This document shows positions 56,412 through 64,000 of a stretch of 64,000 nt of DNA, piece by piece. This DNA is from Saprospiraceae bacterium (GTDB taxonomy: Bacteria; Bacteroidota; Bacteroidia; Chitinophagales; Saprospiraceae). Location: positions 1 to 64,000 of the forward strand of contig JADKGD010000073.1 of assembly GCA_016717145.1 (NCBI GenBank). Direction: 5' to 3'. The notes below the pieces were generated by a model. That model had not been told where the DNA came from. It was given only the letters and a program-made list of their open reading frames with translations, and searched no databases. The position numbers and the translations under genes are program-made. Numbering within the stretch: position 1 is the first letter of the stretch; every line of letters starts with the position of its first letter.

Positions 56412-57203
56412 CGATCCATGAAGTCATCATTTTAATGACTTCATCTTTATTTATTTCATTAAATATTTCATGATATGCTCCATCCCAGATGTGCAGCGTT
56501 TTATCTTTGCTTGAGCATTGTTTGTATATCGCTTTGGAGCCTGCCGGATTTGTAATTTTATCGTCTCCTCCATGCATGATCAATACCGGATAGTTAAAAT
56601 GTTTGAATTGTAGTTTTAGTTTGTTAATACCATTTAGCAAAGCAAGCGCCAATCCCGCTTTGGCACCATCAAGACTGATCAGTTCATCAGTTTTATATAA
56701 TTCAACTTGTGCCTGATCCCTGGATATCTTTGTAGGGTCGAGTTTTACGGTGCGGAATTGTGGTGCTATCCAGCCTAAAAACTAACTATCTTTTTGGTTA
56801 AAGGCGTAATATCCTCACCGACCTCGAGTGCAGGTCCCGATAAAATTATACCACGAACATTTGTTCGTTCGTTAAATGTTAAAAAATCCACAGCGATAAG
56901 ACCTCCCATACTATGGCCGAGCAGGAAAAAAGGAATATTTTTGGGTATGGAGCGATATACATTTTCGACATCTTCCCGATATTCATCGATGTTTTTGACA
57001 AAACTTCTGGCACCTTCTGACCGACCATGACCACGCAGATCAAAGGTATATACACTTACACCAATGCTGTTTAAAGCTTTGGCAACGTGGGCATATCGTT
57101 CGCAATGTTCGTTAAGTCCATGGATGAGCAATAAATTTGCTTTAGGTTGGTCAAGAAGATAATTTTTTGTGTACAACTTAATGCCATTGCTTGATTTTAT
57201 CAT
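56398..57203 (-). CDS. Monoacylglycerol-lipase-like alpha/beta hydrolase, one frameshift
   Basis: About 268 aa. 'NLLIHGLNEHCERY' (HG oxyanion), 'FDLRGHGRSEG', nucleophile 'LLGHSMGG' are in the first frame (57203 to about 56780). Adding one T to the run at about 56783 continues 'LGWIAPQFRTVKLD...' to 'LIMHGGDDKITNP' (catalytic Asp) and 'GAYHEIFNE' (catalytic His), ending at 56398. The HGxNEH and GHSMGG motifs are those of the monoglyceride lipase family (Hydrolase_4), which releases free fatty acid and glycerol. Operon with the hydrolase at 55677. Confidence 0.87.
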
Positions 57204-57230
57204 AATGCTAGATTGAATCGAAATTGATTT

Positions 57231-57272
57231 AAAAAAAAAGGCACAAAACCGAACAACTGATCGGTTTTGTGC
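57231..57272 (-). terminator. Intrinsic terminator of the granule-type gene
   Basis: On the minus strand: a 12-bp stem (GCACAAAACCGA / TCGGTTTTGTGC), 8-nt loop, followed by a run of nine T's (57231-57239). Lies 32 nt after the stop of the gene at 57304 and 28 nt before the lipase gene on the same strand. Confidence 0.8.
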
Positions 57273-57303
57273 ATGACGTAAAACTTAATCCCGATCGGGA
57301 ATA

Positions 57304-57894
57304 TTATTTTTTCTTAAAAGGGAACTCGATAAGGTGGCTTTCCTGAATCGTTTCTACTGTTTCTTTAAATGCCTTCATCGATGTATCTTTCATTACTTTC
57401 TGATTGTCAGCCATAACTTTTGATGTCTCATTCATCAATTCTTTACCAAGGGTTAATGCTTTCTTACCTACTTTTGAGTAGATGCCGGCAATTGCCTTTG
57501 TAGATTTGATGGAATTATTCAATAACTTTCCACCTGCAGTACGTAATATTTTGGATGTGATTTTTCCAGTCTCAATAACTTTCGTTACTGTTGAAGCATC
57601 TGCAGCCACTTTTAATTTTTTAACTGCTTTTTCTGCATTGGCTTTTGCTGCCATTGGTGCCTTAGCTATTACAGCATTCACCTTTTTTGTTTCAGTCTTT
57701 ACAACTTTTGCTACTGCGGCTTTTTTCTGCGTCGCAATGCCGGCTACTTTAGTAGCTACTTTGGAAGTCGCTTTAGGAGCCGTTTTTGTTATTGCTTTAG
57801 TTACAGATCTAACAACCGGTTTTTTTGCTGCTTTATTTGCAAGGGTAGAAGAGATAATTTCTGAAGCTTGATTTTTAACTGTTTGAGTTTCCAT
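57304..57894 (-). CDS. Lys/Ala-rich granule-associated or histone-like protein
   Basis: 196 aa, low complexity: residues 20-100 repeat K, A, V, T ('ATSKVATKVAGIATQKKAAVAKV'), while the last 60 residues are amphipathic helix. This fits phasins and PhaF-like proteins, which pair a basic Ala/Lys-rich DNA-binding part with a granule-coating helix, or alternatively a histone H1-like protein. Position beside lipases and 3 kb from a phasin-like gene and a wax ester synthase supports the granule reading. A TATCTTTG element lies upstream at 57935-57942. Confidence 0.6.
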   Translation of the reverse strand: METQTVKNQASEIISSTLANKAAKKPVVRSVTKAITKTAPKATSKVATKVAGIATQKKAAVAKVVKTETKKVNAVIAKAPMAAKANAEKAVKKLKVAADASTVTKVIETGKITSKILRTAGGKLLNNSIKSTKAIAGIYSKVGKKALTLGKELMNETSKVMADNQKVMKDTSMKAFKETVETIQESHLIEFPFKKK

Positions 57895-57934
57895 GATTAT
57901 GTTTTATGTTTATTGATATTTAATATTTACGTTG

Positions 57935-57942
57935 CAAAGATA
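57935..57942 (-). promoter_or_regulatory. Candidate -7 element for the granule-type gene
   Basis: TATCTTTG on the minus strand, matching TAnnTTTG, about 40 nt before the ATG at 57894. A TTTG occurs about 25 nt farther upstream, slightly wide for -33. Confidence 0.4.
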
Positions 57943-58107
57943 TAATCATAGAGTTACAGAAAAGTTACAAAATAAATACATAGTTCATTTTCACACTAAA
58001 TTATTAGGTTAATAGGGATTATAGTGGAATCTTTTTTTTTGATCAGTAAAAAAATATATCACATTTCTTTCCATTTAGTAAGTACAAAAAAGCTGAAATT
58101 TACTCTT

Positions 58108-59712
58108 ATGGAAAATAAATATACTATGTGCCGTAGTTTACTGATCGTTTTGTCTTTTGTGTCATTTGTATTTATTTCTTCGATGATAGATGATTTTGTG
58201 ACTGAGTTAAATCTTCCTGCCATTCCATTAGACTACAGTATCAATCTACCTGCATATTTTCTAAACAATGCTCCTGGCCCCCTACCCACATCTATCAATG
58301 GCTTAGACAATACGCCGGCGAATAATCCGATTACAAATGCTGGAGCTACATTGGGGAGAGTGCTTTTTTACGATGTAAATCTTAGCCAAAACAGGACTAT
58401 TTCTTGTGCTTCATGTCATCAGGCTGGCAATGGATTTAGTGATCCGAGTCCATTAAGCTCCGGATTCAATGGTGGACAAACAAGAAGGCACTCTATGACA
58501 CTTATTTTTTCAAGATATTATCAAAGAGGAAGATTTTTTTGGGATGAAAGAGCCGCTACCTTAGAACAACAGGTATTAATGCCTTTTCAGGATAGTGTGG
58601 AAATGGGTTTAACTTTGACTACATTAGTGGATAGGGTTAATGAACAATATTATTATTCAGCACTTTTTTCAGATGCATTTGGTAGCAGTACTGTGAATAC
58701 AGATCTTATTTCAAAAGCGCTGGCACAATTTGTAAGGAGTATTGTTAGTTATAATAGTAAGTATGATATAGGTAGGTCACAAGTAAATAACCCGGGAGCG
58801 CCTTTTCCCAACTTTACGGCTCAAGAAAACCAAGGCAAACAATTATTTTTTGCATCTATACCAAATGGAGGTGGAGCATGTTTTGGTTGTCACACCACTG
58901 AGGCCTTTGTTAGTGCAAATCCCGGACCGCAAAATAATGGAATTGATTCAATATCGACTACAGATTTTGGGGCGGGAGAGACATTTCCCACCATTCCTTT
59001 ATTTCAGGGAAGATTTAAGACAAGTACGCTTCGAAATATTGAATTGACGGCACCTTATATGCATGATGGAAGATTTCAGACTTTGGAACAAGTCGTAGAT
59101 CATTATAATACTAACATACAGCCTCACCCTACACTGTCTGCAGCATTAAAAGATGCCAATAACAACCCAATTAATTTAAACTTCTCTGCTGCACAAAAAG
59201 CGGCTTTGGTTGCATTTATGCGGACATGGACTGATGTTTCAGTAGCCACTGCTGCAAAATGGTCTAACCCATTTATGAATAATACTAACCTGGTGGTCAC
59301 CAATCAAAATGATAGTGGAATAGGCAGCATGAGATCCATTATGAATTGTGCAGGTACAGGAGATACTATACGATTTGCGGCAAACATAGATACAATATTT
59401 TTAAATATTCCTTTGCGTATTTTTAAACATATAGCATTGAAAGACGATATAGGAAATCCTGTTGTAATTAAAGCAAATTTCAATAATAGTGGTTTTTTAA
59501 ATGCCACATATGGTATAAATATTGCACCAAATGTCAATGTCTATTTGCATAATATAAAGCTTAGTCATTATAATAATTCAAATACAAAACCCTTATTGAA
59601 AAATGAAGGCAATTTAACTTTATCAACTTGTGAATTAAATGGAAATCTAAAATCCATCGTCAACAATCAAGCTGGAAATCTTACAATAAAAAATATAGTC
59701 AGTATTAAATAA
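58108..59712 (+). CDS. Dihaem cytochrome c peroxidase/MauG-like protein with C-terminal beta-helix-like domain
   Basis: About 534 aa from 'MENKYTMCRSLLIVLSFVSFVFISS'; an earlier GTG at 58024 adds a segment without function. Two haem sites: CASCH (about residue 99) and CFGCH (about residue 257), with 'LGRVLFYDVNLSQNRTISCASC' and 'APYMHDGRFQTLEQVVDHYN' as in bacterial cytochrome c peroxidases. After residue 395 a domain starting 'VTNQNDSGIGSMRSIM' resembles the parallel-beta-helix segments of Bacteroidota secreted proteins and is unusual on this enzyme. Exported to the periplasm or surface; reduces H2O2 or oxidises a protein or small molecule. Confidence 0.87.
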   Translation: MENKYTMCRSLLIVLSFVSFVFISSMIDDFVTELNLPAIPLDYSINLPAYFLNNAPGPLPTSINGLDNTPANNPITNAGATLGRVLFYDVNLSQNRTISCASCHQAGNGFSDPSPLSSGFNGGQTRRHSMTLIFSRYYQRGRFFWDERAATLEQQVLMPFQDSVEMGLTLTTLVDRVNEQYYYSALFSDAFGSSTVNTDLISKALAQFVRSIVSYNSKYDIGRSQVNNPGAPFPNFTAQENQGKQLFFASIPNGGGACFGCHTTEAFVSANPGPQNNGIDSISTTDFGAGETFPTIPLFQGRFKTSTLRNIELTAPYMHDGRFQTLEQVVDHYNTNIQPHPTLSAALKDANNNPINLNFSAAQKAALVAFMRTWTDVSVATAAKWSNPFMNNTNLVVTNQNDSGIGSMRSIMNCAGTGDTIRFAANIDTIFLNIPLRIFKHIALKDDIGNPVVIKANFNNSGFLNATYGINIAPNVNVYLHNIKLSHYNNSNTKPLLKNEGNLTLSTCELNGNLKSIVNNQAGNLTIKNIVSIK

Positions 59713-59720
59713 TATGATTT

Positions 59721-59924
59721 AACGTGAGTTCGGCGAATAAAACGATCATTTATAATGCTTTATGTTAAAGTCAGTGCTAGATTTTTACCATAAAACCCTG
59801 AAAGGGTTAATTATTTGTAACCCTGGGTTTAAACCCAGGGTCACAAATGCAAATACACATAATTTTGGCGGGATTTTTGCTATAATATGCAAAAATCATG
59901 ACAAAATCACATCGAACTCACGTT
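59721..59924. mobile_element. 204-bp MITE-like element
   Basis: Perfect 12-bp terminal inverted repeats AACGTGAGTTCG (59721-59732) and CGAACTCACGTT (59913-59924). Inside, 59813-59848 is a long palindrome with centre CCCTGGGTTTAAACCCAGGG and flanking ATTTGT/ACAAAT, preceded by ACCCTGAAAGGGTT. No gene. It separates the peroxidase from the BTAD regulator. Confidence 0.6.
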
Positions 59925-59979
59925 CATTTAAAAGCAAAGCCAAAACCTGTAAAATTGGTAAGGTGTAATTTCTGATTTA

Positions 59980-60777
59980 TCAGTTGGCTTGTATAATTTT
60001 TTCATAAAGTTTTCTGGTTTCCGGCAATGGTTTAAGGGCCATTTCTTCATGGAGCACTTTTTCGCAAACCTGAAAGGTTTTTATAGCCATCGGTCTGTTT
60101 CCTTTGGCAAAAAATGCCATCATTTGTATGCGATAGGCATCTTCCCATGCGACATCCACCAGTAAGGCTTCCTGACAAAGTTGAATGCTTTCTGCAGGAT
60201 TGACAGCAAGTAATAATTCAGCAAGTGAGATACTGGCATTTAAAAACATCAACTGCAAGCGCTCCCGTTCGTCGGCAGACCAGTCTTCAAAAATGCGATC
60301 CGGAAGAAATGGTCCCTCGTGCAAAGACAACGCTGACTGATAAGCTTCTGATGCGAGTTTACCATCCGAGTGAAGATGTTTATTTGCTATGGAGATAAGT
60401 GCTTCAAATGCCACAGCGTCTATCCATATGTCCTCTGTCACCAATCGGTAGCTATGCCCTATACGCTCGATATAAGCAGATTCTGAATGAGATTTTCGAT
60501 TCGGTTCGAGGACTTTGAGCATGCCGTGAAGAGCGACTTTAAAACCCTGGTCGTCCATTTCATCTTCCCACAGCTTGTCCATGATTTGTTCCTTATGTAT
60601 GGCTTTTCTATTGCGGGCCATAAGCATAAATTGCAAGAGTTGGACAGATTTATCCCGTTTCCATTCTTTAGGAGAAATTTTGACATCATGCACATAGACT
60701 TCAAAGCGGCCAAGTGTCAGTATGACCACACTTGCTTCCTTCTTTTTGTTCAAAATATCGTCTATGCTTGGAGGCAT
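59980..60777 (-). CDS. BTAD-type (SARP-like) transcriptional regulator
   Basis: 265 aa: N-terminal winged helix 'LTLGRFEVYVHDVKISPKEWKRDKSVQLLQFML' with 'IHKEQIMDKLWEDEM', as in OmpR-like SARP DNA-binding domains, and a C-terminal bacterial transcriptional activation domain of TPR-like helices ('SAYIERIGHSYRLV', 'WIDAVAFEALI', 'EDAYRIQMMAFFAKGNRPMAI'). It begins 2 nt after the stop of the phasin-like gene, so the two form an operon. Regulation of the divergent wax ester synthase is plausible. Confidence 0.87.
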   Translation of the reverse strand: MPPSIDDILNKKKEASVVILTLGRFEVYVHDVKISPKEWKRDKSVQLLQFMLMARNRKAIHKEQIMDKLWEDEMDDQGFKVALHGMLKVLEPNRKSHSESAYIERIGHSYRLVTEDIWIDAVAFEALISIANKHLHSDGKLASEAYQSALSLHEGPFLPDRIFEDWSADERERLQLMFLNASISLAELLLAVNPAESIQLCQEALLVDVAWEDAYRIQMMAFFAKGNRPMAIKTFQVCEKVLHEEMALKPLPETRKLYEKIIQAN

Positions 60778-60779
60778 AA

Positions 60780-61313
60780 TTACTTATTAGTCTTTTTATT
60801 GACGCTCAGCTTGTCAAGTTTTTTTTGTAGGGTATCCATCTGTTTGGAAAGATGATCCAGCCTGGTGATGATTTCTGTTTTCGAAGGGTTTAGTATATTG
60901 TCAAGTCCGATGGTATCTTCTATTTTATGGCTTATCACATCGCTGATCTGATGAAATTGTTCCTGGATTTGTTCCTGAATGTGAGCGGCTTGTTTTTTAG
61001 GATCTTTGATGGAATCCATGACAAGTTTTGGCGTGGCAGAAGCCATTTTTTTCCAGAAATCAAAACTCTTCGAGATAATACCTTTTTGTTCGGACTCAGG
61101 TTTGTCTTCGACAGCTTTCATAGTCATCGTGGTCAGTTTATTTTGAACAAAAGCCTGGGCGTCCTCAAAATTTGAAAATCGGACTTCATCTCCGGACTGT
61201 ACATGCCGTATATTGCCCCGCCACTCAATATGGGCTTCGCCATCTTCAGCGTCAAATATTTTTTGGGACAAACGCAACACGAATGAAGCGGTTTCTTCTT
61301 TTTTATCTGCCAT
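60780..61313 (-). CDS. Phasin-like protein
   Basis: 177 aa. N-terminal half has 'FVLRLSQKIFDAEDGEAHIEWRGNIRHVQSGDEVRFSNFEDAQAFV' in a beta-strand-rich part. The C-terminal half is amphipathic and coiled-coil ('EQIQEQFHQISDVISHKIEDTI', 'RLDHLSKQMDTLQKKLDKL'). The pattern resembles small granule-associated or PhaE-like synthase partners. The gene lies head-to-head with a wax ester synthase, consistent with coating neutral-lipid inclusions. No family is certain. Confidence 0.55.
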   Translation of the reverse strand: MADKKEETASFVLRLSQKIFDAEDGEAHIEWRGNIRHVQSGDEVRFSNFEDAQAFVQNKLTTMTMKAVEDKPESEQKGIISKSFDFWKKMASATPKLVMDSIKDPKKQAAHIQEQIQEQFHQISDVISHKIEDTIGLDNILNPSKTEIITRLDHLSKQMDTLQKKLDKLSVNKKTNK

Positions 61314-61548
61314 AATGAAATAAATATTTGATTATAAAATAGTATCTATGCAATGATAGTTCCAAATTATATAAATACGTTGTTTTAGAAAAATATTTAT
61401 TTAAATATTGTAAATGGAAATGCGCTATCAGCACAATATGTCACTTTTACAAACATTTTGCTTCATCTTTCATTTTTCATTTACATTGTTTTTCCGCATC
61501 ACAATTTTTTATTTTATATTTACCGTTCATAAAATGTAAAACACGATC

Positions 61549-63360
61549 ATGATCAATAAAATAGTCGAAAACCTGCACAGGGAGAATCTCACACCCATAT
61601 CAGGGCTTGATGCGACCTTTTTGTATACAGAAACGCCTACAAGTCCTATGAACATTGGTTCGGTGGTTATCATAGATGGTGCAATTGACTTTTTGACATT
61701 TAAAGATACCGTTCATTCGAGGATTCATCAGTTTGAAAAACTGCGTCAAAGACTTGTTTATGTGCCTTTTTCCATTGATTATCCGTACTGGGTTGATGAT
61801 CCTGATTTTGATATTGACCTGCATATCAAACATATAGCGTTACCTAAACCCGGTGCATGGAAACAACTCAGAAATACAGCTTCTCAAGTATTTAGCGAGC
61901 CTTTGGATCAGCACAGGCCACTATGGTCTATGTCATTTGTAGAAGGGCTTGATGATATTCCCCAGGTACCCAAAGGATCCATTGCCATTATTTCTAAAAT
62001 ACATCACGTAGCGGTTGATGGGGTTGGAGGCGCAGGTTTACTTAGTTTGTTTCTTGATTTTACACCTGATAAAAAAGACATTCCCGAACCTAGGCCATAT
62101 CACCCCAAGCCCATGCCCAATGAAGTAGAACTGATTGTCAACAGTACCTTGAGTTTTGCCAAAGATCCTTTGAAATTTCCCAAAATGATCACAAATACGC
62201 TTAAGGCCACTTTGAAAGCGGGTTTTCTGACCAGAATGCAGAGCAGCGAATTACCAACTGCGCCATTTACGGCTCCGGCCACGCCTTTAAACGGTATCAT
62301 ATCGGCACGTCGCCTTTGGAATTCAGCTATATTGTCTTTGCCTAGGGTGCAGCATCTTAAAAACATCATGGGCACAACATTAAATGACGTCCTGCTGGCC
62401 ATCTGTTCAGGTGCGCTCAGAAGGTATCTTCTGGAAAAAGAAAAATTACCTGAAAAATCACTGGTAGCTTTAGTTCCGATCTCTACACGAGGTGCAGATT
62501 CTACTCATACAGACAATCAGATTTCAGCTATGCTGGTGCAAATAGCAACCAATATCGAAGACCCCATTGAGCGCCTCGAAACCATCCATGAAAACAACAA
62601 CAGGGGCAAAACATATCAAGGTGCCATTGGAGCAAAAACATTGTCCGGTATGGCAGATGCTATACCTTTTGGCATAGCCAACCAGGCAGCCAGGTTGTAT
62701 TCAAAATTTAAAATTTCTGAATTTCACAAACCTGTTTTTAATGTTGCCATTACTAATGTGCCAGGCCCCAGAATGCCTTTGTACATCAACGGTCATAAGA
62801 TGATCACAGTCATGGGTTCGGCGCCGATCATCGATGGTATGGGCCTGATCATTACAATATTGAGTTATGATGGACACATTACAATAAGTCCTGTTTCTGA
62901 TGCCAATTCAATGCCCGATCTCGATAACTTTACAAGATATATTTGGGAGTCTGCTAATGAGCTGGAAGAAGCCATAACAGAGTATCAGAAAAAGAAGAAA
63001 AAACCTGCTCCTAAACGTAAAACCAAGCCGGAATCCGAAAAATTATTTGTGGCATTGGATAAGTTTTTAAAAACCCTTCCGGATAATGGTAAACCAAAAA
63101 GTGGTGTGTTTCAGTTCAATGTCAAAGGTCTTCATTTGATGGAGTGGATAGTGGACATCAGTGTCTATCCAGGAAAAGCGTATAAAGGAAGCGCAGAAAA
63201 CCCTGATGCGACCTTTACTATTGAAGAGGAACATTTATTAAAAATTGCAGCTGGAAAACTGGATGTCCAGACCGCATTTATACAGGGCAGACTTAAGATT
63301 GACGGCGACTTTGATCAGGCCATGCGCATGGGCAAACTATTGGGTAAGATGCTGGCTTAG
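61549..63360 (+). CDS. Wax ester synthase/diacylglycerol acyltransferase fused to an SCP2 sterol-carrier domain
   Basis: 603 aa. Acyltransferase part: 'LSGLDATFLYTETPTSPMNIG' in its conserved start form, 'PLDQHRPLWSM', catalytic 'HHVAVDG' (residues 152-158, HHxxxDG), 'NDVLLAICSGALRRYL' and 'ITNVPGPRMPLYING'. After a Lys/Pro-rich linker (about 475-495) the last 105 residues are an SCP2-type lipid-binding domain ('FQFNVKGLHLMEW', 'PDATFTIEEEHLLKIAAGKLDVQTAFIQGRLKIDGDF'). Joins fatty acyl-CoA to fatty alcohol or diacylglycerol to make wax ester or triacylglycerol. The SCP2 fusion may hand over lipid substrates or bind the product. Head-to-head with the phasin-like operon. Confidence 0.92.
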   Translation: MINKIVENLHRENLTPISGLDATFLYTETPTSPMNIGSVVIIDGAIDFLTFKDTVHSRIHQFEKLRQRLVYVPFSIDYPYWVDDPDFDIDLHIKHIALPKPGAWKQLRNTASQVFSEPLDQHRPLWSMSFVEGLDDIPQVPKGSIAIISKIHHVAVDGVGGAGLLSLFLDFTPDKKDIPEPRPYHPKPMPNEVELIVNSTLSFAKDPLKFPKMITNTLKATLKAGFLTRMQSSELPTAPFTAPATPLNGIISARRLWNSAILSLPRVQHLKNIMGTTLNDVLLAICSGALRRYLLEKEKLPEKSLVALVPISTRGADSTHTDNQISAMLVQIATNIEDPIERLETIHENNNRGKTYQGAIGAKTLSGMADAIPFGIANQAARLYSKFKISEFHKPVFNVAITNVPGPRMPLYINGHKMITVMGSAPIIDGMGLIITILSYDGHITISPVSDANSMPDLDNFTRYIWESANELEEAITEYQKKKKKPAPKRKTKPESEKLFVALDKFLKTLPDNGKPKSGVFQFNVKGLHLMEWIVDISVYPGKAYKGSAENPDATFTIEEEHLLKIAAGKLDVQTAFIQGRLKIDGDFDQAMRMGKLLGKMLA

Positions 63361-63364
63361 TTCA

Positions 63365-63622
63365 ATTCGCTTCGCTTTGTTCAATTCGCTTCGCGTAATT
63401 CAATTTGGCAACACGCTCGCTTATTTCAATTTGTTCAATTTGTTCAATTGAACAAATTGTGTCCTGCAGGACAGTCTGCTAGCGTAGCCATTGCTGCCGA
63501 AGGCAATTGCGTCCGAAGGACAATTGAACTAAGCGAAGCGAATTGCTGGCGAAGCCATTGCGTCCGCAGGACAATTGAATTAAGCGAAGCGTATTGCTGG
63601 CGCAGCCATTGGGTCAGCAGGA
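63365..63622. repeat. Palindrome-rich simple repeat block
   Basis: Short words recur in both orientations: AATTCGCTTCGC and GCGAAGCGAATT, TTGCTGGCG(A/C)AGCCATT(twice or more), GTCCGCAGGACAATTG. A perfect 24-nt palindrome lies at 63436-63459. It fills the gap between the wax ester synthase and gpsA. Could act as a transcription end signal for both converging genes; several stems are strong enough. Confidence 0.75.
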
Positions 63623-63623
63623 C

Positions 63624-64000
63624 TTACCCCGGATCAGCCTCCGAACCTGTCTTCGTACTAAGCAAACCCCTGAATGCTACCCTCGCGGTTACAGCTTCAT
63701 TGATGACCTTATTGACTTCCTGAGTTATGGGCATTTCGATATTGTAAAGGTTGGCTAGTTCTGCTACTACGCCGCAAGTTTTTACACCTTCGGCGACCAT
63801 CGACATTTCAGCTATGATATCCTGAATGGTACGACCTTTACCTAGTTGTACACCAACATATCTGTTTCGACTCAATGGGCTGATACAAGTGGCGATCAGG
63901 TCACCCATACCAGCCAGTCCAGCAAATGTAGCCGGCTTGCCACCCATAGCAATCCCTAATCTGGTCAATTCTGCAAGGCCCCTTGTAATCACTGCTGAAC
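63624..64000 (-). CDS. gpsA: Glycerol-3-phosphate dehydrogenase [NAD(P)+], 3' part
   Basis: The frame runs off the window end; 124 C-terminal residues are visible, from 'SAVITRGLAELTRLGIAMGG' to 'STKTGSEADPG'. 'KPATFAGLAGMGDLIATC' with 'SRNRYVGVQLGKG' and 'MVAEGVKTC' is the conserved substrate-binding half of GpsA. Makes sn-glycerol-3-phosphate from dihydroxyacetone phosphate for phospholipid and triacylglycerol synthesis, fitting the storage-lipid neighbourhood, though gpsA is present in most bacteria. Confidence 0.93.
   Translation of the reverse strand, partial: SAVITRGLAELTRLGIAMGGKPATFAGLAGMGDLIATCISPLSRNRYVGVQLGKGRTIQDIIAEMSMVAEGVKTCGVVAELANLYNIEMPITQEVNKVINEAVTARVAFRGLLSTKTGSEADPG

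Noticed and set aside
57482..57871. Plus-strand 129-aa hydrophobic ORF opposite the Lys/Ala-rich gene
   Set aside because: It is the antisense of GCT/AAA-rich codons, which always gives a hydrophobic Ala/Phe/Val string; the minus-strand gene has the promoter and terminator.
59762..59968. 68-aa ORF after the peroxidase
   Set aside because: It runs through the palindrome of the MITE-like element and has no protein-like features.

Overview
The window is about 64 kb of low-GC DNA from a member of the Bacteroidota, probably near the Saprospiraceae or Chitinophagales (lineage is an inference). Evidence: two secreted proteins with type IX secretion (T9SS) C-terminal sorting domains; carboxypeptidase-regulatory-like domains on exported proteins; Bacteroidota-style promoters (TTTG or TTG, 19-20 nt, TAnnTTTG); clusters of long FtsX/MacB-type ABC permeases; and a Rickettsia/Bacteroidota-type isocitrate dehydrogenase. 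No tRNA, rRNA or CRISPR array was seen. Many genes carry single-base frameshifts, mostly in A or T homopolymers. Some are therefore probably sequencing or assembly errors, so 'broken' below does not always mean dead in the cell.

Layout. 1-3.2 kb: decayed DUF2339/DUF3999 gene pair. 3.2-14.1 kb: small accessory and housekeeping genes (DinB-like protein, membrane protein, LysR regulator divergent from icd, DUF6671, LRR protein, small MscS channel, Crp-family regulator, SRPBCC, EEP nuclease-like protein, Cdd1-like HhH, HEAT-repeat protein, outer-membrane barrel). 14.2-30 kb: an export locus with a histidine kinase and sigma-54 activator on the minus strand, divergent from an adaptor, two ATPases, three permeases and a TolC-like protein; two 45-bp tandem-repeat arrays sit inside this operon. 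30-31.4 kb: a zeta-toxin-like P-loop protein with a small partner, bracketed by a direct repeat of the tolC-like 3' end. 31.4-43.5 kb: GNAT, an exported protein, a 105-bp repeat block, two T9SS cargo proteins, a VWA/YfbK-like protein and a SNF2 helicase split by an in-frame stop.

43.9-48.5 kb: a 1.19-kb duplication of an SDR+SRPBCC pair around an IS4-like transposase remnant, followed by a DUF2867 SDR. 48.5-54.8 kb: a repeat-bounded element, an exported regulatory-domain protein, a dihaem cytochrome c, small proteins and an internally deleted formate/nitrite transporter. 55-64 kb: a locus that looks devoted to neutral storage lipid: two alpha/beta hydrolases (one monoacylglycerol-lipase-like), a Lys/Ala-rich granule-type protein, a BTAD regulator, a phasin-like protein, a wax ester synthase/DGAT fused to an SCP2 domain, and the 3' part of gpsA. 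A dihaem peroxidase lies in the middle.

The most interesting non-genic signals are the tolC-end duplication around the toxin module, the operon-internal 45-bp arrays, several MITE-like elements with terminal inverted repeats, and a perfect palindrome upstream of the ABC operon that is a candidate enhancer site for the adjacent sigma-54 regulator.
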